Origin: Propionibacterium sp. | GTDB taxonomy: Bacteria; Actinomycetota; Actinomycetes; Actinomycetales; Actinomycetaceae | NCBI GenBank assembly: GCA_030460725.1 | Contig: JAKECL010000006.1 | Location: forward strand, 1 to 16,328 | Length of the DNA: 16,328 nt | Direction of reading: 5' to 3' | Part shown: positions 1 to 7,479 of the stretch, piece by piece | How positions within the stretch are numbered: the first letter of the stretch is position 1 | Layout: the number at the start of each line of letters is the position of its first letter | Notes under the pieces: model-generated | Told to the model about the DNA's origin: nothing | Seen by the model: the letters and a program-made list of their open reading frames with translations, nothing else | Database searches by the model: none | Program-made: the position numbers and the translations under genes

Positions 1-375
1 CCGCGGCGCCGATGCCGGCACACACCCGCCGGGGCCCACGACAGGCCCCACGACGGGCCCCACGACCGGGCCCGCCCAGATGCCCGTGCCCGCGCCGACG
101 ACGGGACCCGGACCTGTCGGGCCCGCCTGCGTCGCGGCCAGGTGCGCGCGCAGCTCGGCGTCCAGCGCGGCGACGGTCGCCACCAGGGCCGGGAGGTCCC
201 GGGCGGGGGTGGGGCGCGGAGTCGCCTCGTGGAGGATGCGTCCCTGCGCGTCGGTGAGGATGCCCTTGGGGGTCGTGCCCCCGACGTCGATGCCGACGGC
301 GATCCGGGTGTCCGGGCCGGCGCCGGGGCCCGTGTCGACCCCGGCGCCCCGGGTGGTGTCCACGGCGGTGTCCAC
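1..375 (-). CDS. ROK-family sugar kinase, N-terminal part (cut by window edge)
   Basis: The N-terminal 125 codons are present and the rest lies beyond base 1. After about 26 non-conserved residues the protein reads RIAVGIDVGGTTPKGILTD, the phosphate-binding loop of ROK kinases. No helix-turn-helix precedes it, so it is a kinase and not a ROK repressor. ROK kinases phosphorylate glucose, GlcNAc, ManNAc, GalNAc or related sugars in the cytoplasm using ATP. The GTG at 375 is the first usable start, 7 bases after the stop of the SIS gene; a second GTG lies at 363. Neither has a good Shine-Dalgarno site, so translational coupling to the SIS gene is likely. From about residue 97 the chain turns into a Gly-Pro-Val-Val repeat where ROK kinases normally approach their AVGVGxPG motif; this is unusual. 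GalNAc or GlcNAc kinase is inferred from the O-glycan context and is not shown by the sequence. Confidence 0.85.
   Translation of the reverse strand, partial: MDTAVDTTRGAGVDTGPGAGPDTRIAVGIDVGGTTPKGILTDAQGRILHEATPRPTPARDLPALVATVAALDAELRAHLAATQAGPTGPGPVVGAGTGIWAGPVVGPVVGPVVGPGGCVPASAPR
34..72. repeat. 12-bp tandem repeat, about three copies, inside the ROK gene
   Basis: CCCACGAC recurs at 12-base spacing, starting near 35, 47 and 59, with single-base differences between copies. On the minus strand the unit keeps the reading frame and encodes Gly-Pro-Val-Val three times. The unit length is a multiple of three, so copy-number changes would not shift the frame. Confidence 0.8.
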
Positions 376-382
376 GGTCCGG

Positions 383-1255
383 TCAGCGCAGGATGACTGC
401 GCGGGTGAGGTGACGCGGGTGGTCGGGGTCGAGCCCGCGGGCCTGGGCCCGGGCCACGGCGACGCGCTGGGCGAGGACGAGGTGGGCCTGCGGGTCTCCG
501 TCGAAGGTGACCAGCTCGGCGCCGGTCTCGGCGATCTGGGCCTCCAGGCCCTCGGGGAGCTCCCCGAAGGACCACACGAGGCGCCCGGGCTGGGCGATGG
601 AGATGGGGCCGTGGCGGTATTCGGTGGAGTAGTACGCCTCGGTCCAGGACTGGGAGGCCTCGCGCAGCTTGAGGGCCGCCTCGTTGGCCAGGCCGATGGT
701 CCAGCCGTTGCCGAGGAAGGTGATCTGCTCCGCGTCGACCCAGCGCTGGGGGATCTCGGTGGCCAGGGCGCGCTCGGCGTCGTGGGCGGCGGTCGTGATG
801 TCGTGGCCGAGGTTCGCGCGGAAGAGGGCGAGGGCGGTCGTGGCGAAGCGCGTCTGGACGACGGAGGTCTCGTCGGCGAAGTCCAGGACGATCTCGTCAT
901 CGGCGTAGGGCTCCCCGGGGCCGCCGGCGACGGCGGTGATCAGCAGGGAGGGCACGCCCTTCCCCTGGGCGTCGCGCAGCAGGTCGACGATCTCGGTGGT
1001 CGTGCCCGAGCGGGAGAGGAAGACGAGCTTGTCGTACTCGCGGTCGGCGGGGAACTCGACAGCGGTGAAGGCATCGGTCAGGCCGAGGCCCTGGGCCTCG
1101 CGTGCGTGCGCGTAGGCCTGCGCGATGAACCAGGAGGTACCACATCCGATGACCGCCACACGGGCGCCCGCGGCGGGAAGTGCGGAGGCGTCGACATCCA
1201 GCACCCGCTCCCACAGGGCGGGCTGGCTGGCGATCTCGTCCAACGTTGCTGACAT
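383..1255 (-). CDS. Double SIS-domain sugar-phosphate isomerase, deaminase or lyase (GlmS C-half/AgaS-like)
   Basis: The protein has 290 residues and two SIS domains. The first has GCGTSWF (residues about 38-44) and the phosphate-binding SRSGTTTE. The second has FLGNGWTIGLANEAALKLRE, then EYRHGPISI, which matches the KHGP region of the GlmS isomerase half. There is no glutaminase domain, so it is not GlmS itself. Family members act on hexosamine-6-phosphates in the cytoplasm, for example AgaS, which deaminates and isomerises galactosamine-6-phosphate. The overall sequence strongly resembles Streptomyces SIS proteins such as SCO4393, which I recall being described as a GlcNAc-6-phosphate dehydratase (NagS). 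Deaminase and dehydratase both remain possible. The start at 1255 is chosen because GAGGAGAGAGAC lies just before ATG and the upstream extension is not conserved. It is the first gene of a minus-strand pair with the ROK kinase and diverges from the GH112 gene. Confidence 0.88.
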   Translation of the reverse strand: MSATLDEIASQPALWERVLDVDASALPAAGARVAVIGCGTSWFIAQAYAHAREAQGLGLTDAFTAVEFPADREYDKLVFLSRSGTTTEIVDLLRDAQGKGVPSLLITAVAGGPGEPYADDEIVLDFADETSVVQTRFATTALALFRANLGHDITTAAHDAERALATEIPQRWVDAEQITFLGNGWTIGLANEAALKLREASQSWTEAYYSTEYRHGPISIAQPGRLVWSFGELPEGLEAQIAETGAELVTFDGDPQAHLVLAQRVAVARAQARGLDPDHPRHLTRAVILR

Positions 1256-1273
1256 GTCTCTCTCCTCATTGGA

Positions 1274-1293
1274 TGATCGATAGTGATCGAACA
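1274..1293. promoter_or_regulatory. Near-palindromic operator candidate before the SIS-ROK genes
   Basis: The site is TGATCGATAGTGATCGAACA. The arms TGnTCGAT and ATCGAnCA are exact inverted complements around a 4-base centre; only the third base of each arm breaks symmetry. It ends 19 bases before the SIS start codon, so a bound protein would block transcription or translation initiation. The DeoR-type regulator encoded at 12474-13259 is the obvious candidate ligand, by inference. A half-site ATCGAACA is also present at 4092-4099 ahead of the binding-protein gene. Confidence 0.55.
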
Positions 1294-1561
1294 ATGCTTG
1301 ATAGAAGCACTGGGCACCAGCATAGCCGCTCGGAGCAGCACGTGAAGAGGCAACAACGCGCAATCAATGGCCATTTCCACCATGATCAACTCTGTGAAAC
1401 GTCTCGTGAAGGCAAAGGAGGCGGCTCGGACGACCAAGCGATCGTCAGGTCGGACCGGCGCCCGTCCAACACCCGCCACGCGCAGTCATCCCTGTTTGCG
1501 CAGGTCAGCGCCCCAAGTGCTCGCCCAGCAACCGTCCAAGGTCTCAGTTCTGCAACGCTGC

Positions 1562-1590
1562 TTGCCTCACATGATGGATCGTGACATATT
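1562..1590 (+). promoter_or_regulatory. Promoter candidate for GH112
   Basis: TTGCCT and CATATT are separated by 17 bases. Each matches the housekeeping sigma consensus at four of six positions, and a TG sits one base before the -10 box, making it an extended -10. It lies about 97 bases upstream of the GH112 ATG. Confidence 0.4.
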
Positions 1591-1686
1591 TGAGGCGCAA
1601 CCGGACAGAATCAATCTCCAGCTGGTGGCGCACCTGGTCGCCAGCCCACCGCAGTGTCACAGATTCTTCAAAGAGGACGGCGTCGC

Positions 1687-4029
1687 ATGGATCGAGGACG
1701 GGTCACACTCCCCATCGAGGTGGGGATGGACGACGAGGTGCGGTCCCTAGTCGAGCGCCTCGGCGCGGACGCGGTGCGCAACTCCGACGGGACCGAGCTC
1801 CCCGACTGGGTCGACCGGGGCTTCGCGAAGGTCCTCGCCACCTACTTCCCCGCCCGCGGTGACGAGGAATGGGCCGACCGCAGCACCGGGGAGCGCATCC
1901 ACCAGTACCTCCTCTCCCGCCGCCACCTCGCCACCGACTCCACCCCGCTGGAGATCGACGTCATGGAGGGCTGGTTCCAGGCCCAGTTCCGCCCCGACAC
2001 GGACTGCGACACCACGCGCTGGTGGCAGGTCGTGGACCGCACGAGTGGGCGGGCACTGGACCCCTCTGAGTGGACGGTGCGCGCCACGCCCCCGCGGCCC
2101 CTCGGTGAGACGGTCCTCCCGGTGGGGGACCTGCCCCGGGAGGCGGGCAGCGCGGTGGTCACCGTCGCCGCCCCCGAGGAGTGGCACACCTACACGGTGT
2201 CCTTCCTGGCGGTGCAGGTGTGGGACTCCACCCAGATGTACAACTACCTCACCAACGGCTGGGCCACGGACCCCGCCCGCGCCAAGGAACGTCCCTTCGA
2301 CGTCGTCCACCCGCGCACCTGGGACCACGTCCGCCACGCCCTGGCCACGTGGCTGGACGCCCACCCCGAGGTGGACGTCGTGCGCTTCACGACCTTCTTC
2401 TACCACTTCACCCTCGCCTTCGACGAGCACGCCCGGGAGGGCTACGTCGACTGGTTCGGGTACTCCGCCTCGGTGTCGGTGGAGGCCATGGAGGAGTTCG
2501 AACGCCGCACCGGTGAGCGCCTGACCGCCGAGGACTTCGTGGACGCCGGCTGGTACAACTCCCCCTTCCGTCCCCCCACACGCCGCTTCCGCCAGTGGAT
2601 CGACTTCACCGCCGAGCGCGTCGCCGAGCGCGCGAGGGCACTGGTCGACCAGGTCCACGCCGCGGGGCGCGAGGCGATGATGTTCCTCGGGGACAACTGG
2701 ATCGGCACCGAACCCTACGGGCCGCGCTTCCCCTCCATCGGCCTGGACGCCGTGGTCGGCTCCGTCGGGTCGGCCGCCACCTGCCGCATGATCTCCGACA
2801 TCCCCGGGGTCACCTACACGGAGGGGCGGTTCCTGCCCTACTTTTTCCCCGACGTCTTCAACCCCCAGGGCGATCCCATCGGGGAGGCCCGTGAGTGCTG
2901 GCGCACCGCGCGCCGCGCGATCGTGCGCAGCCCCCTGGACCGCATGGGCTACGGCGGCTACCTCTCCCTGGCGGCGGGGACTCCCGGCTTCATCGACTGC
3001 GTGGAGGACATCGTCTCCGAGTTCCGCGCCATCCACGACCGCTCGGGCGGCCGACGCCCCGAGACCGAGAAGGTCGTCGTCGGCGTGCTCAACGCCTGGG
3101 GTTCCCTGAGGTCCTGGCAGACGCACATGGTGGCCCACGCCCTGCCCTACCGCGAGACCCGCAACTACGCCGGTGTGCTGGAGGCCCTGGCGGGCCTGCC
3201 CTTCGAGGTCCGCTTCCTCTCCTTCGAGGAGGTCGCCGACCCGGAGGGCTCCGTCCTGGAGGGTGTGGACGTCCTCGTCAACGCCGGTGCGGCCGGCACC
3301 TCCTTCTCCGGTGGGCCCGCCTGGCGCGACGTGCGCCTCCAGGAGCGGGTCCGCAGCTTCGTGGGGCACGGCGGCGGCCTCGTCGGGGTGGGGGAGCCCA
3401 CCGCGTGGGTCGGGCCCGAGTCACTGCCCCCCGCTCACGAGGGCGGACGCGCCTCGGTCCCCGCGCACGGGGGCGGGCCCGCGCAGCTCTCCCCGGGCAC
3501 GGTCTTCGCCCTGGCCGACGTGCTCGGCGTGGACCGGGAGGTCGGGTGGTCACTGTCCACCGACCGCCACCCCACCACCGTCGGCTCCCACTTCCTCAGC
3601 GCGGACCTGCACGGCTCCTTCGACCACGGGGAGGAGCCGGGGGCGGTGGTCGCCACCGACCCCATTACCCAGGTCGTCGTGGAGGAGGGCGGGCGCGTGC
3701 GCCTGTCCACCCACGACTTCGGGAACGGCCGCGGCGTCTACCTGGCGGGCCTTCCCTGGTCACCCCAGAACTCGCGCCTGCTGCACCGCACCCTGATGTG
3801 GGCCGCACACCGGGAGGCGGAGTGGGGCGTCCTGCCCGTCTCCTCCGACCCCGCCGTCGAGGTGGCCTGGTACCCGGGTGTCTCGCGGGCCCTGGCCTAC
3901 AACTCGAGCGACCGCACCGTGGAGACCCGCCTCAGTGGGCTCGGCGCGGACAGGAGCGTCCACCTCGGGCCCGGCGCCTCGCAGTGGCTGGACGAGGACG
4001 GACCCGGAGGTGATGCCCCACAGGAGTGA
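1687..4029 (+). CDS. lnpA: GH112 1,3-beta-galactosyl-N-acetylhexosamine phosphorylase
   Basis: The enzyme phosphorolyses galacto-N-biose or lacto-N-biose to galactose-1-phosphate plus GalNAc or GlcNAc in the cytoplasm, saving one ATP. The 780-residue protein follows the bifidobacterial enzyme (about 750 residues) throughout: GRVTLP at the start, ADAVRNSDGTELP, VVRFTTFFYHFTLAFDE, REAMMFLGDNWIGTEP, and TEGRFLPYFFPD. Asp336 in GDNW matches the general acid of the family (Asp313 in the Bifidobacterium longum enzyme, from memory). Ser359 occupies the place I recall as Ser336, favouring galactosyl-HexNAc over galactosyl-rhamnose as substrate. A C-terminal segment present in the bifidobacterial protein is shorter here. 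The start at 1687 is chosen because AAAGAGG lies 10 bases upstream and the family match begins there; GTG 1654 would add 11 unmatched residues. Codons are much more GC-rich than in the transporter genes downstream. Confidence 0.95.
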   Translation: MDRGRVTLPIEVGMDDEVRSLVERLGADAVRNSDGTELPDWVDRGFAKVLATYFPARGDEEWADRSTGERIHQYLLSRRHLATDSTPLEIDVMEGWFQAQFRPDTDCDTTRWWQVVDRTSGRALDPSEWTVRATPPRPLGETVLPVGDLPREAGSAVVTVAAPEEWHTYTVSFLAVQVWDSTQMYNYLTNGWATDPARAKERPFDVVHPRTWDHVRHALATWLDAHPEVDVVRFTTFFYHFTLAFDEHAREGYVDWFGYSASVSVEAMEEFERRTGERLTAEDFVDAGWYNSPFRPPTRRFRQWIDFTAERVAERARALVDQVHAAGREAMMFLGDNWIGTEPYGPRFPSIGLDAVVGSVGSAATCRMISDIPGVTYTEGRFLPYFFPDVFNPQGDPIGEARECWRTARRAIVRSPLDRMGYGGYLSLAAGTPGFIDCVEDIVSEFRAIHDRSGGRRPETEKVVVGVLNAWGSLRSWQTHMVAHALPYRETRNYAGVLEALAGLPFEVRFLSFEEVADPEGSVLEGVDVLVNAGAAGTSFSGGPAWRDVRLQERVRSFVGHGGGLVGVGEPTAWVGPESLPPAHEGGRASVPAHGGGPAQLSPGTVFALADVLGVDREVGWSLSTDRHPTTVGSHFLSADLHGSFDHGEEPGAVVATDPITQVVVEEGGRVRLSTHDFGNGRGVYLAGLPWSPQNSRLLHRTLMWAAHREAEWGVLPVSSDPAVEVAWYPGVSRALAYNSSDRTVETRLSGLGADRSVHLGPGASQWLDEDGPGGDAPQE

Positions 4030-4107
4030 GCCGGAAGGCAGGCGACATCGGCAATGCCCGACTCGTGACCACGGGAAGGGACGACACGAGCATCGAACAG
4101 GCGTGGG

Positions 4108-4128
4108 TGGCTGGTCAGACACCGGCCA
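4108..4128 (+). promoter_or_regulatory. Small hairpin between GH112 and the binding-protein gene
   Basis: GGCTGGT and ACCGGCC, flanked by a T-A pair, form an 8-bp stem with one wobble pair and the loop CAGAC. It sits 24 bases before the binding-protein ATG with no T-run after it. It could be a processing or stabilising element in a shared transcript; chance is not excluded. Confidence 0.3.
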
Positions 4129-4152
4129 TGCACTCGAAGGAGAGAAATCCTC

Positions 4153-5496
4153 ATGAAGCTTCAACACAGGGCATCGACGAGGCTCACGGCCTCGGTGGCA
4201 GCGCTCGGCACGGTGACGGCGATGGGACTCGCCGCCTGTTCGTCCGGGGGCACGTCCGAGTCCGGCAACGCGACGTCCGGCTCGGCCTCTGGCGAGGTCG
4301 CCCAGATCACCTACCTGCACCGCCTGCCTGACGGGGACGGGATGACGAAGGTCAATGACATCGTCGCTCGCTGGAACTCGGCACACCCCGACATCCAGGT
4401 GACCGCCACCAAGTTCGATGGCGCTGCTGCCGACATGGTGAAGAAGTTGGAGACGGACATCAATGCCGACAACGGTCCCTGCCTGGCGCAACTGGGCTAC
4501 GGAGAAGTCCCGACCATGTACGTCAAGGGTCTGACCGAAGACGTCACAGAGTATGCCGAGCAGTACAAGAGTGATTTCTCCGAGGGTACCCTCAACATGA
4601 TGAAGGTTGGGGACACCGTCGTCGGGCTTCCCCAGGACACGGGCCCGATGGTGTACTTCTACAACAAGGCCGAGTTCGACAAGCTCGGCATTTCGGTGCC
4701 CACGACTGCCCAGGAGTTCATCGACACTGCCGCCAAGACAGCAGCCGAGGGCAAGTACATCGCGGTCTTCCCCACGGATGAGCGCCAGGACTGGATGTCC
4801 GGTCTCGCGGCGTCCGCCGGAGCGGTGTGGTACTCGGTCGTTGATGACAAGTGGCAGGTGAATGTCGACTCCGAGGAGTCCGGGAGAGTCGCGAGCTTCT
4901 GGCAGACCATGCTCGACGACAAGTCTGTGCCTGCCCTGGAGCGTTGGGGTGACGCGTTCGCAAAGGGAACGGCTGACCACGAGATCATCGGCCATCTCGG
5001 CGCAGCCTGGGAGGCGGCCCTTCTTCTGGACACGATGAAGGACACGGACAACGAGGGCGAGTGGGCAGTGTCGGTGCTGCCCGACTTCGGGGCAGGTGAG
5101 ATGAGCGGCCCCAACGGTGGCTCGGGGGTCGCAGTCATGAAGGGGTGCCAGTACCCGGAGCAGGCCATGGAGTTCAACGACTGGTTCAACACCCAGATCG
5201 ACGATCTCGTCACCCAGGGCCTCGTGACGGCGGCGACCGGTGCGATGACCACCCCCGACGCGATCAAGGCGTTCTACGGGGGCCAGGACGTCTTCGCGAC
5301 CCTGAACCAGGCGAACGAGGACATGAATCCTGACTGGTCGTTCATGCCCTACTTCTCGGCGATCGGCTCCGACATGGGTGCGGCCTGGCCCGCCGCGGCG
5401 GACGGCAGCGCCCCGGTGAGCAACATCTTCAGCGGCGCACAGTCCTCCTCGCTGAAGGCACTGACGGATGCGGGCCTGCCGGCGGAGGCCAAGTAG
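4153..5496 (+). CDS. ABC transporter sugar-binding lipoprotein (CUT1 type, probable galacto-N-biose or glycopeptide binding)
   Basis: This 447-residue extracellular solute-binding protein has a basic N-terminus, a hydrophobic stretch and the lipobox GLAAC with the lipidated cysteine at residue 29. A Ser/Gly-rich linker and a family 1 sugar-binding fold follow, including AQITYLHRLPDGDG, VGLPQDTGPMVYFYN and PNGGSGVAVMKG. It would be tethered to the outer membrane face and deliver substrate to the two downstream permeases. AAGGAGAG lies 6-8 bases before the ATG. Its place between GH112 and GH101 suggests that its ligand contains Gal-beta-1,3-GalNAc, possibly still attached to Ser or Thr. Substrate cannot be read from the sequence; bifidobacterial GL-BP is the functional analogue. 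GC content falls noticeably at this gene relative to GH112. Confidence 0.92.
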   Translation: MKLQHRASTRLTASVAALGTVTAMGLAACSSGGTSESGNATSGSASGEVAQITYLHRLPDGDGMTKVNDIVARWNSAHPDIQVTATKFDGAAADMVKKLETDINADNGPCLAQLGYGEVPTMYVKGLTEDVTEYAEQYKSDFSEGTLNMMKVGDTVVGLPQDTGPMVYFYNKAEFDKLGISVPTTAQEFIDTAAKTAAEGKYIAVFPTDERQDWMSGLAASAGAVWYSVVDDKWQVNVDSEESGRVASFWQTMLDDKSVPALERWGDAFAKGTADHEIIGHLGAAWEAALLLDTMKDTDNEGEWAVSVLPDFGAGEMSGPNGGSGVAVMKGCQYPEQAMEFNDWFNTQIDDLVTQGLVTAATGAMTTPDAIKAFYGGQDVFATLNQANEDMNPDWSFMPYFSAIGSDMGAAWPAAADGSAPVSNIFSGAQSSSLKALTDAGLPAEAK

Positions 5497-5505
5497 CTGA
5501 GCCTC

Positions 5506-5549
5506 GGGTTGGGTTGCCCGCTGATCTGCGTCGGCGGGCAACTCAACCC
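5506..5549 (+). promoter_or_regulatory. Strong hairpin between binding-protein and permease genes
   Basis: GGGTTGGGTTGCCCGC (5506-5521) pairs with GCGGGCAACTCAACCC (5534-5549) over 16 bp with one G-U pair and a 12-base loop. No T-run follows, and the permease start is 25 bases further on. Such hairpins behind binding-protein genes commonly protect the upstream message or cause partial termination, giving more binding protein than permease. That role is inferred here. Confidence 0.75.
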
Positions 5550-5574
5550 ATCCGGGTCAAGACGGGGAGAAGCG

Positions 5575-6582
5575 ATGAACGAGACGAGAACGTCGAAGGA
5601 GAGCTGGGCGGCGGTAGCGTCGCTGGCTTCTGAAGGGGTCGGGACCGGGAGGGAAAAGGGTCGCGCGGGCAGGAGCGGGTCGTCCGGAAAGCGTGAGGCT
5701 CGGGCGGGGATGCTCTTCGTCCTGCCATTCGCACTCGGCTTCTTCCTGGTCTTCATCATTCCGATATGTGTGGCTGTGTACCAGTCCTTCTTCCGTTCCG
5801 TGCCCAAGGGTGGCGGTGCATACGGGGGCGGCGAACTGGTCAAGCAGTTCGTCGGCCTGGACAACTTCAGGGAAGTGGTCCAGAACGAACGGTTCTGGCT
5901 GGGCATGGGACGTGTCTTCCTCTACGGAGCCATCCAGATCCCAGTGATGATCATTGCGGCGTTGCTTCTCGCCCTCATGATCGACTCGCTCGTGGTCAAG
6001 CACGTCTCCGTCTTCAGGCTGGGCAACTTCCTGCCCTACGCGATCCCCGGAGTCGTGGCAGCCATGCTGTGGATGTATCTCTACACACCGGAGATTTCGC
6101 CGATCGTCAAGGCCCTTGCTGCCGTCGGCATCCACGTGAACTTCATGGCCCCGAACATCATCCTCGCTTCAATGGCCAACATGACGACCTGGACGTACAC
6201 CGGCTACAACATGCTGATCTTCCTGGCAGCGCTGCAATCGATACCGAAGGATCTCCAGGAAGCAGCCCGCCTCGACGGAGCCAGCGGGTGGCAGATTGTC
6301 TGGAACATCAAGGTTCCACTGGTTCGCGGGGCGGCACTCCTTGCCGTCCTGCTCTCCATCATCGGTACGGTGCAGCTCTTCAACGAACCGATGATTCTGC
6401 AGGTCTCCAACCAATGGATGGGCAAGGACTACACCCCGATGATGCTCGCCTACAACACGATGATGGGCTCGCTCAGCCCCTCGGGAGATGGACCAGGATC
6501 CGCCGCGTCGATTGTGATGGCGCTCGTCGCGGCGTTGTTGGCGGCCGTGTACGCGGTCGCTCAGAGGAGGACTGAGAAGTGA
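5575..6582 (+). CDS. ABC sugar permease, MalF-like
   Basis: This 335-residue membrane protein starts with about 45 cytoplasmic, Ser/Gly/Arg-rich residues. The first membrane helix (about 46-69, MLFVLPFALGFFLVFIIP) and further helices follow. The inner-loop EAA motif, EAARLDGASGWQIVWNIKVPL, contacts the ATPase. It forms the translocation channel with the next gene. The ATG at 5575 is preceded by GGGGAG; an in-frame TTG at 5509 lies inside the preceding hairpin and is rejected. The stop overlaps the next start by four bases (GTGA). No ATP-binding subunit is encoded in the window, so a shared MsiK-type ATPase elsewhere is expected, as is usual for CUT1 systems in actinobacteria. Confidence 0.93.
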   Translation: MNETRTSKESWAAVASLASEGVGTGREKGRAGRSGSSGKREARAGMLFVLPFALGFFLVFIIPICVAVYQSFFRSVPKGGGAYGGGELVKQFVGLDNFREVVQNERFWLGMGRVFLYGAIQIPVMIIAALLLALMIDSLVVKHVSVFRLGNFLPYAIPGVVAAMLWMYLYTPEISPIVKALAAVGIHVNFMAPNIILASMANMTTWTYTGYNMLIFLAALQSIPKDLQEAARLDGASGWQIVWNIKVPLVRGAALLAVLLSIIGTVQLFNEPMILQVSNQWMGKDYTPMMLAYNTMMGSLSPSGDGPGSAASIVMALVAALLAAVYAVAQRRTEK

Positions 6583-7478
6583 GCGTTTTCCGGAAGGAAC
6601 GATCTGCGCATCGCATGAGTGAGTACGACCTCGTGCCCAAGTCACTGCGAGCACCGAGATGGGTCAAGGTGCTGCTGGTGGCGGTGTTGGTGGTCTCCTT
6701 GGCATACTTCGTGCTCCCGTTGGTCTGGATCCTCTTCGCGTCGACCAAGTCGAACTCGGATCTGGCGTCCACGCCAGGGTTCTGGTTCGGGACGTTCAAT
6801 CTCGTGTCGAACTACACGATCCTCATGGGCTGGACACAGCAAATGTTCTGGCGTTGGGTCCTGAACTCGCTGATCTACTCCCTCACCGCTGGTGTGCTCG
6901 GGACATTGGTCTCACTCGCGGCGGGATACGGACTTGCCAAGTTCCGCTTCCGGGGGAAAGGGCTCACACTTGCCCTGATCATGTCCGGGTTGCTCATGCC
7001 CGTCGCCATCCTGACGATCCCGCTCTACGTTGTGTTCCACTCGATGGGGCTGACGAACACGATGTGGGCCATTGTCATCCCCAGCTGCGTCTCACCCTTC
7101 GGAGTCTTCCTCGGGAAGGTGTACGCGGAGACCTCCGTCCCCACCGAGCTTCTCGAGGCCGCGCGCATCGACGGAGCATCCGAGCTGCGGATCTTCTTCA
7201 CAATTGCTCTGAGGCTCTTGGCCCCTGCCATGGTGACCATCTTCCTCTTCACCTTCGTGGCGACGTGGAACAACTTCCTGCTCCCGCTGATGATGGTGTC
7301 CAGCCCCGAGATCAAACCTGTCACCCTGGGCCTCTACGGGATGATGAGCTACTTCGCTCCCCAGAAGGGAGCGGTCATGCTCGGAGCCATCCTCGGTGTT
7401 CTCCCGTTGGTGGCGCTGTTCCTGTCCCTGCAGCGCTTCTGGCAGTCCGGCCTCTCAGCGGGCGCGGTGAAGGAGTGA
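6579..7478 (+). CDS. ABC sugar permease, MalG-like
   Basis: This 299-residue protein has about six membrane helices, the first at residues about 28-53. It carries the EAA loop ELLEAARIDGASELRIFFTI and the usual C-terminal W-NNFLLPL region. The GTG start at 6579 overlaps the upstream stop, with AGGAGG eight bases before it; ATG 6615 lacks a comparable site. It pairs with the preceding permease as the second channel subunit. Its stop is one base before the ACT-domain gene's first ATG, so the ACT and UPF0210 genes are translationally linked to the transporter. Confidence 0.93.
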   Translation: MSVFRKERSAHRMSEYDLVPKSLRAPRWVKVLLVAVLVVSLAYFVLPLVWILFASTKSNSDLASTPGFWFGTFNLVSNYTILMGWTQQMFWRWVLNSLIYSLTAGVLGTLVSLAAGYGLAKFRFRGKGLTLALIMSGLLMPVAILTIPLYVVFHSMGLTNTMWAIVIPSCVSPFGVFLGKVYAETSVPTELLEAARIDGASELRIFFTIALRLLAPAMVTIFLFTFVATWNNFLLPLMMVSSPEIKPVTLGLYGMMSYFAPQKGAVMLGAILGVLPLVALFLSLQRFWQSGLSAGAVKE

Positions 7479-7479
7479 C

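Larger units (their letters stand above)
1256..1686. other. Divergent control region between the SIS and GH112 genes
   Basis: This 431-base stretch is less GC-rich than either neighbour and I find no credible gene in it. Its left end holds a near-palindromic operator candidate (1274-1293). Its right end holds an extended -10 promoter candidate facing GH112 (1562-1590), followed by a leader of about 90 bases. The middle, roughly 1330-1560, shows nothing I can assign. A GTG at 1654 is in frame with GH112 but has no family match before the ATG at 1687. Confidence 0.7.

Noticed and set aside
80..1252. Long plus-strand open frame opposite the ROK and SIS genes
   Set aside because: It is a shadow of two minus-strand genes with clear family motifs; its product is glycine- and valine-rich with no fold.
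1567..1590. Second copy of the operator before GH112 (TGATGGATCGTGA)
   Set aside because: It shares several bases with the left part of the 1274-1293 site but lacks the inverted right arm, so it is probably chance overlap with the promoter spacer.
1654..1686. GTG 1654 as GH112 start
   Set aside because: It adds 11 basic residues not seen in the family; the Shine-Dalgarno site falls after it and serves ATG 1687.
1367..1750. 127-codon plus-strand frame in the divergent control region
   Set aside because: It has no ribosome site, its basic low-complexity start has no family resemblance, and it overlaps the GH112 start.
1747..3369. 540-codon minus-strand open frame opposite GH112
   Set aside because: It lies within the GH112 gene, whose protein matches its family end to end. 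Long antisense frames are expected at this GC content.
3760..5541. 593-codon minus-strand open frame across GH112 and the binding protein
   Set aside because: It spans two unrelated real genes and the hairpin between the binding-protein and permease genes, and its translation resembles no protein I know.
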